This document shows positions 46,564 through 56,111 of a stretch of 64,000 nucleotides of DNA, piece after piece. Position numbers and translations under genes: made by a program. Under the pieces are notes generated by a model. It searched no databases. It worked only from the letters and a program-made list of their open reading frames with translations, and was not told the origin of the DNA. Positions within the stretch are counted from its first letter, which is position 1, and each line of letters starts with the position of its first letter. Source of the stretch: Rhodocytophaga aerolata (lineage in GTDB: Bacteria > Bacteroidota > Bacteroidia > Cytophagales > 172606-1); NCBI RefSeq assembly GCF_030503435.1, contig NZ_JAUKPO010000003.1, forward strand, positions 62,001-126,000, in the 5' to 3' direction.

Positions 46564-48087
46564 ATGGCAGACGATTTACGACTGATTATCCATACCCTAT
46601 CTACCGATGAGTTAAAGGAACTTAGCCAGTTTATCAGCAGGCAAAAACAGAAACGATCCAGGAAAGATGTGGAGTTGCTAAAATTACTGCAACAAAAAAA
46701 CAGGTATACTCCCAAGGAAATTATTCAAAAGTTATATCCGGAAGAGAGCGACAATACCATGGCGTATCATGCGCTGCGTAAACGGCTAATGCGCCATCTG
46801 TCAGACTTTATTTTGCTGAAGCAGACCACACATGATTCTTCTTCTACGGCTGCTATTATGAGCCTTATCTCGCTTGCCAGATATCTATTGGAAAGGCAAT
46901 TGTATAAAATGGGCTGGCAGTACATAACTAAAGCGGAGAAACTAGCTGCTGATGCCGAGCAATACGATTTGCTGAATAGCATTTACAACCTGCAAATTAC
47001 CTACATCGCCAGTGAGCATGCGCCAGACCTGGATATGGTACTTGACAAACGGAACCGCAATAAATTACTCGCCGACGAAGATGAACGGGCTACCATTGCC
47101 AGCAGCCTGGTGAGTAAGAAATTAAACCAGGTGAGGCTGCAAGGCAAGGAACTGAATTTTGATGAAATACTTGAACAAACGTTGCAAAGCTATCAGCTCA
47201 CGCAGGCAGTAAGCCGCAGACCTGCGCTGTTGTATAAACTGATCACGATAGCCCGGAGCGCCATTCTGGTAAAGAAAGACTTTTATTCCTTTGAACCCTA
47301 CCTTATTAGCCAGTATCAGAAAATAGAGAGTTCGCAGGGTTTTGCTCAATCACAACTACCCTACAAGCTAAATTTATTATACATGATTGCCCATGTGCTG
47401 TACCGCAACCGGAAGTTTACGGACTCTATACAATACCTGGCGATGCTCCGGCAACAGATGACTTCTGATAAGAAAATATACGAACAGCAGCTATATCCCA
47501 AATATGTTTTACTGCTGGCAGCAAATTATGTATTTACGCATCAGAATGCGAAGGCAGTGGCTTTGCTGGAGCAGTTTCTAAGTACAAGTAATACTTCTTA
47601 TGCTACCAGAGATATATTAAATGCACAGCTGAATTTAGCTTTTTATTATTTTCAGCAGGAAGAGTATAGCAAAGCCAATAAACAACTCCGAACGATTACA
47701 CATTCCGACCAGTGGTGTGAGAAGAAGATGGGAAAAGAATGGGTATTGAAGAAAAACTTAAGCGAATTGATTATTCAATATGAAGTAGGAAATGACGACC
47801 TAGCGATGAATAAAGTCCGTGCTATTGAGAGAAGTTTTGTTACTTTATTTAAAAATCCGGCCTACAAAAATGTACAGGTATATGTGCAGTTTATTAAGCA
47901 ATTGCTCCAAAATCCTTCTTCTGCCACCAAAGAGGATTTCTTCCAACAGGTAGATAGTTCTTTTGTCTTTCTGCCCTCCAAGCAAGAAGACCTGCAATCG
48001 ATGGGTTTTTATGCCTGGCTGAAGTCTAAAATGACGAAAAGAAACTATTATGAGGTGTTATTGGAACTGGCAAACACAACTGACTAA
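46564..48087 (+). CDS. hypothetical helical-repeat (TPR-like) protein
   Basis: A 507-residue soluble, almost fully helical protein without signal peptide. From about residue 100 the sequence reads as paired amphipathic helices of TPR-like type, for instance GWQYITKAEKLAADAEQYDLLNSIYN, IQYLAMLRQQM and LNLAFYYFQQEEYSKANKQLR. The first 90 residues (TDELKELSQFISRQKQKRSRKDVELLKLLQQ) look like a small helical, possibly winged-helix-like, domain with many basic residues. It probably acts as a cytoplasmic scaffold; I do not recognise the family. It is not preceded by a clear promoter and ends five bases before the convergent GNAT gene. Confidence 0.75.
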   Translation: MADDLRLIIHTLSTDELKELSQFISRQKQKRSRKDVELLKLLQQKNRYTPKEIIQKLYPEESDNTMAYHALRKRLMRHLSDFILLKQTTHDSSSTAAIMSLISLARYLLERQLYKMGWQYITKAEKLAADAEQYDLLNSIYNLQITYIASEHAPDLDMVLDKRNRNKLLADEDERATIASSLVSKKLNQVRLQGKELNFDEILEQTLQSYQLTQAVSRRPALLYKLITIARSAILVKKDFYSFEPYLISQYQKIESSQGFAQSQLPYKLNLLYMIAHVLYRNRKFTDSIQYLAMLRQQMTSDKKIYEQQLYPKYVLLLAANYVFTHQNAKAVALLEQFLSTSNTSYATRDILNAQLNLAFYYFQQEEYSKANKQLRTITHSDQWCEKKMGKEWVLKKNLSELIIQYEVGNDDLAMNKVRAIERSFVTLFKNPAYKNVQVYVQFIKQLLQNPSSATKEDFFQQVDSSFVFLPSKQEDLQSMGFYAWLKSKMTKRNYYEVLLELANTTD

Positions 48088-48092
48088 TAAGC

Positions 48093-48968
48093 TCAGGTTT
48101 GTGCCAGCAGTGGAAATTTGAATGGCTGCCCTTTTAACGGAAACTCTCCCCGTACAAACAAGGGTGATTCTGTATAGAGATGACTAGGCAGGGTAGGCAA
48201 ATCTATTTTGTCTGGTGTGAAATAGAAATACACAGTAGCTATAGGCTTTTCTACTACGAAAGGCAAAATTTGCCGGAAAGAAAAAGGTTGCCTGCTGATA
48301 ATATCATATACATGCAAAATATTTCCCTCTACAGTGGCTATCACCAAAATGTGTTCATGCTCCAGATACCAGACGGAATAATGTGGCAGATAGAATAGCA
48401 GAATATGCCAGTAATCGGTTGCGCCAAACACTTCTGTAACAGGTATTCTCTCTTTCACCAGACTTTCTATCAACTTACGGTCGGCAATGGTAGCTACCTC
48501 TAACTTCCGGGCTTTGAACTGAGGCGTAATGCCAGAAGCAGCCGCCCAAAAGATGGTTTCTTCTACTCTGGTAAAGCCGAATTTCGGATAAAAATCCAGA
48601 ACTGTATCATTGGCAAACAGGAAAAAAAGATCGGTTGAAGCCTCATATGCTGCCAGCACCTGCTCCATTAACTCTCTGGCTAAACCCTGGTTGCGGTATT
48701 CGGGTAAAGTACCTACGGTAGCAAACTGGATTCCTCTTTTTTTCTTCCCATTTATCAGCAGTTCCATTGTAGAAATGGAAACATTGGCAAGCATTGTGGT
48801 TTGGTCCACAAAAGAATAAGGAATATACTGATTGGTCCAGCCACCCATATCATACCATGGCCGGAAATCGGCTCCGTATAAGGCTTTTGGCGTAAACTCA
48901 AAAAAGGCTTCCCGTACCCACTGGGTATCTCTGTAGTTATGATGCAGTTCTTTACTAGAGGCAGGCAT
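48093..48968 (-). CDS. GNAT family N-acetyltransferase
   Basis: A 291-residue cytoplasmic acetyltransferase. The acetyl-CoA-binding motif A is clear: GIQFATVGTLPEYRNQGLARELMEQVL (Q/R-x-x-G-x-A, about residues 95-122), followed by motif B with FLFANDTVLDFYPKFGF. The C-terminal 130 residues form a second domain, in the arrangement seen in Eis-like or two-domain GNAT proteins; an intact second acetyl-CoA site is not visible. The substrate is unknown. It is followed by the DinB-like gene upstream on the same strand, 44 bases apart. Confidence 0.85.
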   Translation of the reverse strand: MPASSKELHHNYRDTQWVREAFFEFTPKALYGADFRPWYDMGGWTNQYIPYSFVDQTTMLANVSISTMELLINGKKKRGIQFATVGTLPEYRNQGLARELMEQVLAAYEASTDLFFLFANDTVLDFYPKFGFTRVEETIFWAAASGITPQFKARKLEVATIADRKLIESLVKERIPVTEVFGATDYWHILLFYLPHYSVWYLEHEHILVIATVEGNILHVYDIISRQPFSFRQILPFVVEKPIATVYFYFTPDKIDLPTLPSHLYTESPLFVRGEFPLKGQPFKFPLLAQT

Positions 48969-49012
48969 ATATATATATCTTCCTAACGTGCCTAAATGGA
49001 TTCCCTTACAAT

Positions 49013-49585
49013 TTACTGCTTATTAGTCACTTGTGTATACTCTGTTGCTACTTTTTGCATTTGTTCGAGATGCCTTCTAGCATGCCGGGCTAGAAAGTAT
49101 ATATACTGGTACACATCAATCTTGCCCAGATTGTTTACACTCATAGTGGTTTTATAAAGTACGCCTTCTCCATTTGGTAAAGCTTCCAACACAGCCAGGC
49201 ATTGGGCAAGTTGTTCTTTAAGTAGTTGCCTTATTTCTTCCATTGGTTTTTCACCTCGGGGCTCCATGTGCTCCGGCCGTATCCAGATAAACGACTGATG
49301 CATACCAATCTGGGTTAATTGATCAGACTCGAAAGCATAGGTAGCTAAAGCTTCTTGCAGTTTTGCTTCATCTACCATTTGCAAGGCTTTACGCTTACCT
49401 TTCTCAATCAGGATGAGCAGAAAATGATTCGTAAGCGAAACATGTTCCAGAATTTGGTGAATTGTCCAGCCACTATTGCTAGGCGTAAAATTTCCTAACG
49501 TATCGGGCACATCAAACCACCTATCTATGGCTGCAAAGGTTTCTATAAGATCGGTTTCGATTTTTGAAATTATTTGATCAATCAT
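49013..49585 (-). CDS. DinB family protein
   Basis: A 190-residue four-helix-bundle protein of the DinB/YfiT-like group, which typically binds a divalent metal with three His. Candidate ligands are the His in QILEHVSLTNHF (about residue 48) and the two in LARHARRHLEQM (about 167-171). Many relatives act as metal-dependent thiol transferases with bacillithiol or similar thiols, but this member's reaction is unknown. It lies upstream of the GNAT gene on the same strand and may be co-transcribed with it. Confidence 0.85.
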   Translation of the reverse strand: MIDQIISKIETDLIETFAAIDRWFDVPDTLGNFTPSNSGWTIHQILEHVSLTNHFLLILIEKGKRKALQMVDEAKLQEALATYAFESDQLTQIGMHQSFIWIRPEHMEPRGEKPMEEIRQLLKEQLAQCLAVLEALPNGEGVLYKTTMSVNNLGKIDVYQYIYFLARHARRHLEQMQKVATEYTQVTNKQ

Positions 49586-49599
49586 ATTCGTAAAGCTAA

Positions 49600-49630
49600 A
49601 AACTAAAAAGCATGAACTGTTGATCCATGC
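49600..49630 (-). terminator. hairpin terminator of the HtrA-type protease gene
   Basis: On the minus strand GCATGGA and TTCATGC form a 7 bp stem with one G-T pair, followed by TTTTTAGTTTTT. It lies 33 bases after the stop at 49663. Confidence 0.6.
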
Positions 49631-49662
49631 CTTCTAAAATAGTATAGTATTCTGTGGGTGAA

Positions 49663-51210
49663 TTAGAAATAAGCCTGGTAGTAACTTGGCCTGCCCCGTT
49701 TGTCTACACCTTCAATAATTACTCGTCCTTTCAGCCGCGACAAGATATCTACTACTTCTTTGGCAGCCGTAATTGGGCGTTTGTTGATAGCTGTAATCAC
49801 AAATCCTTCTTCAATACCAAGCCGGCCAACCAGTCCGCTCCGTACGTTCAGCACCCGTGCTCCACTCTGAATACCTAGTTTATCGCGTTCTACTTTGGAA
49901 ATAGTTTCCAGGTCAGCCCCCAGGCCTTCCACAGTAACCGTTTCACGCTTTAATATTTCCGTGGTTCCCTCCCGGTTGGTTAAAGTAATCTGTCCATCTT
50001 TCACTTTAGTACCCTGCCGGTATGTAACAGTTATTTTATCACCCGGACGGTAATAACTCAGCTGCTCATCAAAAGCACTCTTACTATTAATTGCTTCGTT
50101 GTTGATTTTCAGAATTACGTCACCTTTGCGTACGCCCAGCTTTTCAGCTACCCCTTCTTTTTCTACATAAGTTACTACGGCTCCATTATAATCCTGCAAC
50201 TCATATTGTTTGGCAGTTTCAGTTGTAATTTCGGCTACCTCTGCTCCCATAAATGCTTTTTGTACTTCCCCATACTGAATAATATCATTTACTGTTTTTA
50301 CGACAATATCAATAGGAACGGCAAAGCCGTAGCCAGTATACGAACCTGTCCGGGACAATATGGCAGTGTTTATGCCAATGAGTTCGCCCCGGCTATTAAC
50401 CAAAGCTCCTCCACTATTGCCAGGATTAATGGCAGCATCTGTCTGAATAAATGACTCAATGGGAAATTGGCTGCTAAGAATATTAATATTTCGGCCTTTT
50501 GCACTTACAATGCCGGCTGTAACCGTAGATTCCAGGTTGAACGGATTGCCTACAGCCAGTACCCACTCCCCTACCTGCACATCCTTGGTGCGGCCTAGTT
50601 TGGCATTGGGCAAATTTTTGGCCTCAATTTTTAAAATTGCTAAATCCGTAGAAGGGTCGGTACCTATCAGTTTGGCTACATACGAACGTTTATTATGAAT
50701 AACTTCAATAGAGGTAGCATTCTCTATTACGTGGTTGTTGGTAACAATATAGCCATCGTTGCTGAAGATAACCCCAGAGCCGGAGCTGACTACTTTTTGC
50801 TCCCGAAGACCTCCGCCACCAAACAGTAGATCAAAAATATCTTGTTGGGCATATCCGGTGGCTGCTGTTTTAATATATACCACACTCGGCGTACTTGCAG
50901 CAGAAGCAGCTACCAGATCGGGGTTAGCGGCTACTGTCAGATTTCTTTTGTCACTGGCTTGCTGTATAGGAGCAGCAGTCTGGGTAGCTGGTGGATTTTC
51001 TTTAGGTAACAGCAGTTGAAAGGCGTAGGCACCCGCCAGGCCGGCTATAAAACTAATAAGCACAATCTTAAATATGAATTTCATAGGTGACTGTATAATT
51101 GATTCAAACGGTACTATTTCTGGCGAATAGTTGCCTGTGCTGCCCATTGGAGGCCGCATAGGAGACGTATTCTTGTGTCCCGGGTTATCAGTTGATGGAT
51201 CAGTATACAT
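49663..51210 (-). CDS. HtrA/Do-family serine protease, membrane-anchored
   Basis: A 515-residue periplasmic quality-control protease. A cytoplasmic leader of about 42 residues precedes one membrane helix (IFKIVLISFIAGLAGAYAF, about 45-63), which anchors the protein instead of a cleaved signal. The trypsin-like domain (about 95-300) has His in TNNHVIEN, Asp in STDLAILKI and Ser in GNSGGALVN. Two PDZ domains follow (about 305-395 and 420-510), the first with YNGAVVTYVEKEGVAEKLGVRKGD. Translation could also begin at the internal ATG (51084, MKFIFKIVLI), which would give a short normal anchor. It could help clear misfolded envelope proteins together with RseP and Lon, whose genes are nearby. Confidence 0.9.
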   Translation of the reverse strand: MYTDPSTDNPGHKNTSPMRPPMGSTGNYSPEIVPFESIIQSPMKFIFKIVLISFIAGLAGAYAFQLLLPKENPPATQTAAPIQQASDKRNLTVAANPDLVAASAASTPSVVYIKTAATGYAQQDIFDLLFGGGGLREQKVVSSGSGVIFSNDGYIVTNNHVIENATSIEVIHNKRSYVAKLIGTDPSTDLAILKIEAKNLPNAKLGRTKDVQVGEWVLAVGNPFNLESTVTAGIVSAKGRNINILSSQFPIESFIQTDAAINPGNSGGALVNSRGELIGINTAILSRTGSYTGYGFAVPIDIVVKTVNDIIQYGEVQKAFMGAEVAEITTETAKQYELQDYNGAVVTYVEKEGVAEKLGVRKGDVILKINNEAINSKSAFDEQLSYYRPGDKITVTYRQGTKVKDGQITLTNREGTTEILKRETVTVEGLGADLETISKVERDKLGIQSGARVLNVRSGLVGRLGIEEGFVITAINKRPITAAKEVVDILSRLKGRVIIEGVDKRGRPSYYQAYF

Positions 51211-51358
51211 AGGTGCGCAGTATAAATTTGTATGAATAAAGAACTAAGCAAAAAATGTACATCTTTAAAAAGTATGCCGATATATAGTAATTATGACACA
51301 TTTCAAAAACATACGTAGGCTATATCTTACAAAACAAACGTGTATCAGACAATAATGC

Positions 51359-51392
51359 TTGCTTTTAGTCCTTATTATTTTAGTTACTTTTG
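51359..51392 (+). promoter_or_regulatory. Bacteroidota-type promoter of the GH3 gene
   Basis: TTG (51359-51361), a 23 bp spacer and TACTTTTG (51385-51392) match the -33/-7 consensus. Transcription would start near 51398, ten bases before the ATG at 51408. Confidence 0.45.
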
Positions 51393-51407
51393 TTTATTCA
51401 AATAACT

Positions 51408-52907
51408 ATGGGAATAAGAGCATTATTAAGTAAACCGTTGGCCGCTTATATAGTACAAGCCCAGAATAAATGGGCGGCTTCCCCGGTAGAAACCCAGCAA
51501 AAAACTTTTCAACACTTACTTGCAGAGGGAAAGAATACGCTTTTTGGCAAAGATCATCATTTTGAGAATATACGTTCGCATCAGGATTTTGTAAACCAGG
51601 TTCCGGTACGAGATTATGAACAGATTTCGCCCTACATTAAAAAGATCATTGATGGACAGGAAAACGTTTTATGGAAAGGAAAGCCTATTTATTTTGCCAA
51701 AACTTCAGGCACTACCTCAGGGGTGAAATATATTCCGATTACTAAAGATTCTATTCCTAACCATATTAACTCTGCCCGCAATGCCCTGCTCAATTATGTG
51801 CAAGAAACCGGGCAGTCTGCTTTTCTGGATAAAAGCCTTATATTTTTATCGGGCAGTCCGGTTCTGGATACGAAAGGTACTATACCTACCGGCCGCTTAT
51901 CAGGTATTGCTAACCATCATGTACCAGCGTATTTGCGGTCGAATCAGAAACCGAGTTACGAAACCAATTGTATTGAAGATTGGGAAGAGAAACTGGACAA
52001 AATTATTGATGAAACCATTACTGCCGATATGTCGCTGATCTCTGGTATTCCACCCTGGGTGCAGATGTACTTCGACAGGTTGCAGGCCCGTACCGGAAAA
52101 CTCGTGAAAGATATTTTTCCAAACTTTAATTTGTTCGTATATGGTGGCGTAAATTTTGAACCCTACCGGGCAAAAATTTATGAGTCTATCGGCAAAAAGA
52201 TAGATTCCATTGAATTGTTTCCGGCATCTGAAGGCTTTTTTGCTTACCAGAACAAACAGCACGACGAAGGGTTATTATTATTACTGAACGATGGTATTTT
52301 TTATGAGTTTATTCCTGTAGAAGAATATTTTAACGAGAAGCCTACCCGGCTAACGATTGGCGAAGTAGAACTAGGAAAAAATTATGCCCTGGTAATTAGC
52401 AGCAATGCTGGCTTCTGGAGTTACTCTATTGGCGATACAGTAAAATTTGTTTCCAAAAATCCTTATAAACTCCTGGTTACCGGGCGAATTAAGCATTTTA
52501 TTTCTGCGTTTGGCGAACACGTAATAGGCGAGGAAGTAGAAAAAGCTATGCAGCAAGCCATGAAACGGCATCCGGGAGTGGAACTAGTAGAGTTTACAGT
52601 AGCTCCACAAGTTACGCCAGCCGAAGGTCTACCTCATCACGAGTGGCTGATAGAATTTGCCCGGATGCCCGAGAATATGCAGGTATTTGAAAAAGATTTA
52701 AATGCGCATCTCCAGCAACTAAATGTATACTATGATGACCTGATTGTTGGAAATATTTTAAAAAATCTGGTAATTACACCATTGCAAAAAGATGCCTTCC
52801 GTAGTTATATGAAATCTAAAGGAAAATTAGGTGGCCAGAACAAAGTTCCCCGCCTATCCAATGACCGAATAATTGCGGATGAGTTGCAGCAGTATAAACT
52901 AAATTAA
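51408..52907 (+). CDS. GH3 family acyl-adenylate/amide-forming enzyme
   Basis: A 499-residue cytoplasmic enzyme of the GH3 branch of the ANL superfamily, named after plant enzymes that join carboxylic acids to amino acids through an acyl-adenylate. The phosphate-binding loop YFAKTSGTTSGVKYIPIT and the later GGVNFEPYR and SNAGFWSYSIGDTVKF segments match the family, and the C-terminal swinging domain is present from KHFISAFGEHV on. Bacteroidota members have unknown substrates. A TTG codon at 51390 would extend the frame by six residues, but it is part of the likely -7 promoter element, so the ATG at 51408 is preferred. The dxr gene follows after 43 bases. Confidence 0.85.
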   Translation: MGIRALLSKPLAAYIVQAQNKWAASPVETQQKTFQHLLAEGKNTLFGKDHHFENIRSHQDFVNQVPVRDYEQISPYIKKIIDGQENVLWKGKPIYFAKTSGTTSGVKYIPITKDSIPNHINSARNALLNYVQETGQSAFLDKSLIFLSGSPVLDTKGTIPTGRLSGIANHHVPAYLRSNQKPSYETNCIEDWEEKLDKIIDETITADMSLISGIPPWVQMYFDRLQARTGKLVKDIFPNFNLFVYGGVNFEPYRAKIYESIGKKIDSIELFPASEGFFAYQNKQHDEGLLLLLNDGIFYEFIPVEEYFNEKPTRLTIGEVELGKNYALVISSNAGFWSYSIGDTVKFVSKNPYKLLVTGRIKHFISAFGEHVIGEEVEKAMQQAMKRHPGVELVEFTVAPQVTPAEGLPHHEWLIEFARMPENMQVFEKDLNAHLQQLNVYYDDLIVGNILKNLVITPLQKDAFRSYMKSKGKLGGQNKVPRLSNDRIIADELQQYKLN

Positions 52908-52950
52908 TACGATAGATGGAGTATATTTTATCTATCAACCATATAATTGA

Positions 52951-54120
52951 ATGACATCACAAAAAAGGCATATAGCTATATTAGGTTCTACTGGCTCTAT
53001 TGGCAGGCAGGCACTGGAAGTAATTGCGGCTAACCGGGATACGTTTGAAGTGGAAGTACTTACTGCCCAGAATAATGCAGATCTGTTAATAGAACAAAGC
53101 ATACACTTTAACCCTAATACGGTTGTAATCTGCAATGAGAAGCTGTACGATAAAGTATTTGCTGCCCTAGATCCGCATGGCATAAAGGTGTATGCAGGGT
53201 TACAGGCACTTGCTTCTGTCGTGCAAATGGAGCAAATTGATATAGTACTAACGGCCTTAGTCGGCTACGCAGGTTTGCAGCCTACACTCAAAGCTATTCA
53301 AGCCGGAAAACACATTGCTTTAGCTAATAAAGAAACCCTGGTAGTAGCCGGCGAACTGGTAACCAATCTGGCAAAGAAGAATGGAGTAAACATTTATCCG
53401 GTAGACTCCGAACATTCGGCTATATTTCAGTGCCTGGTAGGTGAGTTTCACAATCCGGTAGAAAAAATTATACTGACAGCTTCTGGCGGGCCATTCCGTG
53501 GAAAAGACAGAGAATTCCTGAAAACAGTTACGAAAGCACAGGCATTAAAACACCCCAACTGGGATATGGGCGCCAAAATTACTATAGATTCAGCCACCCT
53601 AATGAATAAGGGTCTGGAAGTAATTGAGGCAAGGTGGCTGTTTGGTGTAAAAGCTTCGCAGATTGAAGTGGTAGTACATCCGCAATCCATTATCCATTCA
53701 ATGGTGCAATTTGAAGATGGCTCTATTAAAGCCCAGATGGGCCTGCCGGATATGCGGCTTCCTATCCAGTATGCACTTAGTTATCCGCACCGTTTAAAAG
53801 CAGACTTCCCCAGGTTCGACTTTCTGAAGTACCCAAGTTTAACCTTCGAAAAACCGGATACCGATACCTTTACTAATCTTTCCCTCGCCTATACAGCTCT
53901 ACAGAAAGGAGGCAACATGCCTTGTATCATCAATGCTGCTAATGAAGTAGCCGTGGCTGCATTTTTGCAGGATCAAATCGGATTCCTGGAAATTTCAGAG
54001 GTGATTGCCAATTGTATGGCAAAAATCCCGTATATTGCTAATCCGCTGTACGAAGATTATGTACACACAGATTCGGAGACTAGAATACTGGCCGGTGAGA
54101 TGACAGAACTAAAAGTTTGA
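52951..54120 (+). CDS. dxr: 1-deoxy-D-xylulose 5-phosphate reductoisomerase
   Basis: A 389-residue enzyme that catalyses the second step of the MEP pathway: NADPH-dependent rearrangement of DXP to 2-C-methyl-D-erythritol 4-phosphate. The NADPH-binding motif GSTGSIGRQALEV is at residues 10-22. The active-site segments are present: ALANKETLVVAGELV, the metal-binding SEHSAIFQCL, ASGGPFR, and the flexible-loop/catalytic region DSATLMNKGLEVIEARWLF. Length fits the family (about 390-400). rseP follows after 66 bp on the same strand and could be on the same transcript. Confidence 0.96.
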   Translation: MTSQKRHIAILGSTGSIGRQALEVIAANRDTFEVEVLTAQNNADLLIEQSIHFNPNTVVICNEKLYDKVFAALDPHGIKVYAGLQALASVVQMEQIDIVLTALVGYAGLQPTLKAIQAGKHIALANKETLVVAGELVTNLAKKNGVNIYPVDSEHSAIFQCLVGEFHNPVEKIILTASGGPFRGKDREFLKTVTKAQALKHPNWDMGAKITIDSATLMNKGLEVIEARWLFGVKASQIEVVVHPQSIIHSMVQFEDGSIKAQMGLPDMRLPIQYALSYPHRLKADFPRFDFLKYPSLTFEKPDTDTFTNLSLAYTALQKGGNMPCIINAANEVAVAAFLQDQIGFLEISEVIANCMAKIPYIANPLYEDYVHTDSETRILAGEMTELKV

Positions 54121-54186
54121 AAAAACGATTATTCCCATAGTATTCTGCTGCAAGGTTTATTTATTCATTTTTATCAGAAATAATCA

Positions 54187-55500
54187 ATGGAAGGTTTAAT
54201 AATGGCAGGCCAGTTGATCCTGGGCTTGTCCATCTTAGTCGGATTACATGAGTTAGGACACTTGGTAGCCGCTAAAGTATTTGGAATGCGTGTTGAGCAA
54301 TATTCTATAGGTTTTCCACCAAAAATTTTTGGATTTAAATATGGCGAAACAGAGTATTCCTTAGGGGCTGTTCCGCTAGGTGGCTTTGTGAAAATCTCCG
54401 GCATGGTAGACGAATCACTAGATACCGATAAGTTATCCGAAGAACCAAAACCCTGGGAATTCCGCTCCAAACCAGCCTGGCAACGCCTGATTGTAATGAT
54501 GGGCGGCATTATTGTGAATGTAATAACAGGGGTAATTATTTTTATTGCCATTGTCTATACCAATGGCGACCGGTATTTGCCTGCCAGTGAAGCCAAATAC
54601 GGAATTATTGCTTATGATCTTGCGAAAGAAATTGGTTTACAGACCGGCGATAAGATCGTAAAGATCAATGGTAAGACTTTTACAGACTTTGATGAAGTAA
54701 CAAGTTCCAAAGTATTTCTAGGGTCAAATAGTTATTATACGGTAGAGAGAAACGGACAATTAATTGATATTCGTATTCCTAATGATTTTATCGAAAAATT
54801 ATCCGATAAGAACAATGCTGGGCAGTTTCTAACAGCTAATGGCCCATTTGAGGTAGCCAGAATTAAGGAAGAGTCGCCTGCTGATAAAGCTGGCTTAAAA
54901 GAGGGCGACAAAATCGTGGCAGTAAATCAAGCGCCTATCCAGTATTTTTCTGACTTACAGCGCGAGCTAACTAACAACAAAGGAAAGCAAGTTAACTTAA
55001 CTGTATTAAGAGATGGTAAGGAAATAAATATGGCTACCACCATTTCTGATGATGGTACCCTGGGTTTCTATACAAAATTTTTATTGAACGATGCAGTTAT
55101 TAAATATTCTCTGGGTGAATCCATTACCATTGGTACAGACAGAGCTTTTGGCGTAGTTTTCGACAATATTAAAGCTTTTGGCAAAATCTTCCGGGGAGAA
55201 GTATCCGCTACTAAATCCCTTAGCGGTCCTATTGGTATTGCGCAGATATTTGGAGGTACCTGGGTTTGGGAACGGTTCTGGTATATTACTGGCTTGCTTT
55301 CTATGATTCTGGCATTTATGAATTTTTTACCCATTCCAGCGTTAGATGGAGGCCATGTGATGTTTCTGATGTATGAGATTGTATCTGGCCGCAGCCCTTC
55401 TGACAAGTTCCTGGAAGTGGCTCAGAAAGTAGGTATGGTTATTTTGCTAAGTTTAATGGTCTTTGCCATAGCCAATGATACCTTTAAGTTGTTTCAATAA
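54187..55500 (+). CDS. rseP: RIP metalloprotease RseP (site-2 protease family)
   Basis: A 437-residue inner-membrane protease that cuts substrates such as anti-sigma factors within the membrane. The zinc motif HELGH is at about residues 21-25 in LVGLHELGHLVAAKVFG, and the third ligand Asp is in NFLPIPALDGGH near residue 385. Two PDZ-like domains lie between (about 130-205 and 215-290, with EESPADKAGLKEGDKIVAVN in the second). The gene comes directly after dxr, a common arrangement across bacteria. A strong terminator follows 15 bases after the stop. Confidence 0.95.
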   Translation: MEGLIMAGQLILGLSILVGLHELGHLVAAKVFGMRVEQYSIGFPPKIFGFKYGETEYSLGAVPLGGFVKISGMVDESLDTDKLSEEPKPWEFRSKPAWQRLIVMMGGIIVNVITGVIIFIAIVYTNGDRYLPASEAKYGIIAYDLAKEIGLQTGDKIVKINGKTFTDFDEVTSSKVFLGSNSYYTVERNGQLIDIRIPNDFIEKLSDKNNAGQFLTANGPFEVARIKEESPADKAGLKEGDKIVAVNQAPIQYFSDLQRELTNNKGKQVNLTVLRDGKEINMATTISDDGTLGFYTKFLLNDAVIKYSLGESITIGTDRAFGVVFDNIKAFGKIFRGEVSATKSLSGPIGIAQIFGGTWVWERFWYITGLLSMILAFMNFLPIPALDGGHVMFLMYEIVSGRSPSDKFLEVAQKVGMVILLSLMVFAIANDTFKLFQ

Positions 55501-55514
55501 TACTTCACATATAC

Positions 55515-55546
55515 AGAAAAAGGCAGGAATATTCCTGCCTTTTTCT
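55515..55546. terminator. hairpin terminator of rseP
   Basis: AGAAAAAGGCAGGAAT and ATTCCTGCCTTTTTCT form a perfect 16 bp palindrome with T-runs on both strands. It lies 15 bases after the rseP stop. Confidence 0.9.
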
Positions 55547-55579
55547 ATTTAAAGCCCTGAAAGGCTCCACCCCTCAACT

Positions 55580-56071
55580 ATGTTAGCTTTATTTCTAAGT
55601 TTTATTTCTTCATTTTTCTTTACCACTCCTTCTACCTTGCATGAGTTCCATACAAGCCTGGCACAAGTGCACTACAATCAATCAAGCCAGTCGTTTGAAG
55701 TTACACTACGGGTATTTACAGATGACCTAGAAGCGGCTCTTACTCTACTGAACAGCAATGCTAAAGTAACAATAGATGCTCCTCAGGCAGATAAATTAAT
55801 TGAGCAATATCTTACTAAGAACCTAGTTTTTTTAGACAAGCAGAATCAACAGAAAGCTCTATCTTTTATTGGCAAGGAAGTAGAAGTAGATGTAACCTGG
55901 ATTTATGCAGAGGTACCTGTTCCCGATTTAGCTTCAGGTATGCGGCTACAAAACTCCGTGCTAACTGAATTATTTAATGATCAGGTAAATATTGTGAATT
56001 TCAAATACCTTACTACTATCCGTACGTTTATGTTCAAATCCAATGAGAAGGTGCAAAGCCTGGGTATTTGA
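55580..56071 (+). CDS. DUF6702-like exported protein
   Basis: A 163-residue protein with a short hydrophobic leader (about residues 1-15; LALFLSFISSFFF). The sequence HEFHTSLAQVHYNQSSQSFEVTLRVFTDDLEAAL is typical of DUF6702 proteins of Bacteroidota, which are predicted envelope proteins of unknown function. The second half includes EVDVTWIYAEVPVPD and a C-terminal YLTTIRTFMFKSNEKVQSLGI segment, close to the family. It starts 80 bases after rseP, beyond the terminator, so it probably has its own promoter in that short gap. It is convergent with the OmpA-like gene. Confidence 0.78.
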   Translation: MLALFLSFISSFFFTTPSTLHEFHTSLAQVHYNQSSQSFEVTLRVFTDDLEAALTLLNSNAKVTIDAPQADKLIEQYLTKNLVFLDKQNQQKALSFIGKEVEVDVTWIYAEVPVPDLASGMRLQNSVLTELFNDQVNIVNFKYLTTIRTFMFKSNEKVQSLGI

Positions 56072-56111
56072 GCCTATAGAAAAACTGTTACTGCTATTCT
56101 ATAAACTGAAC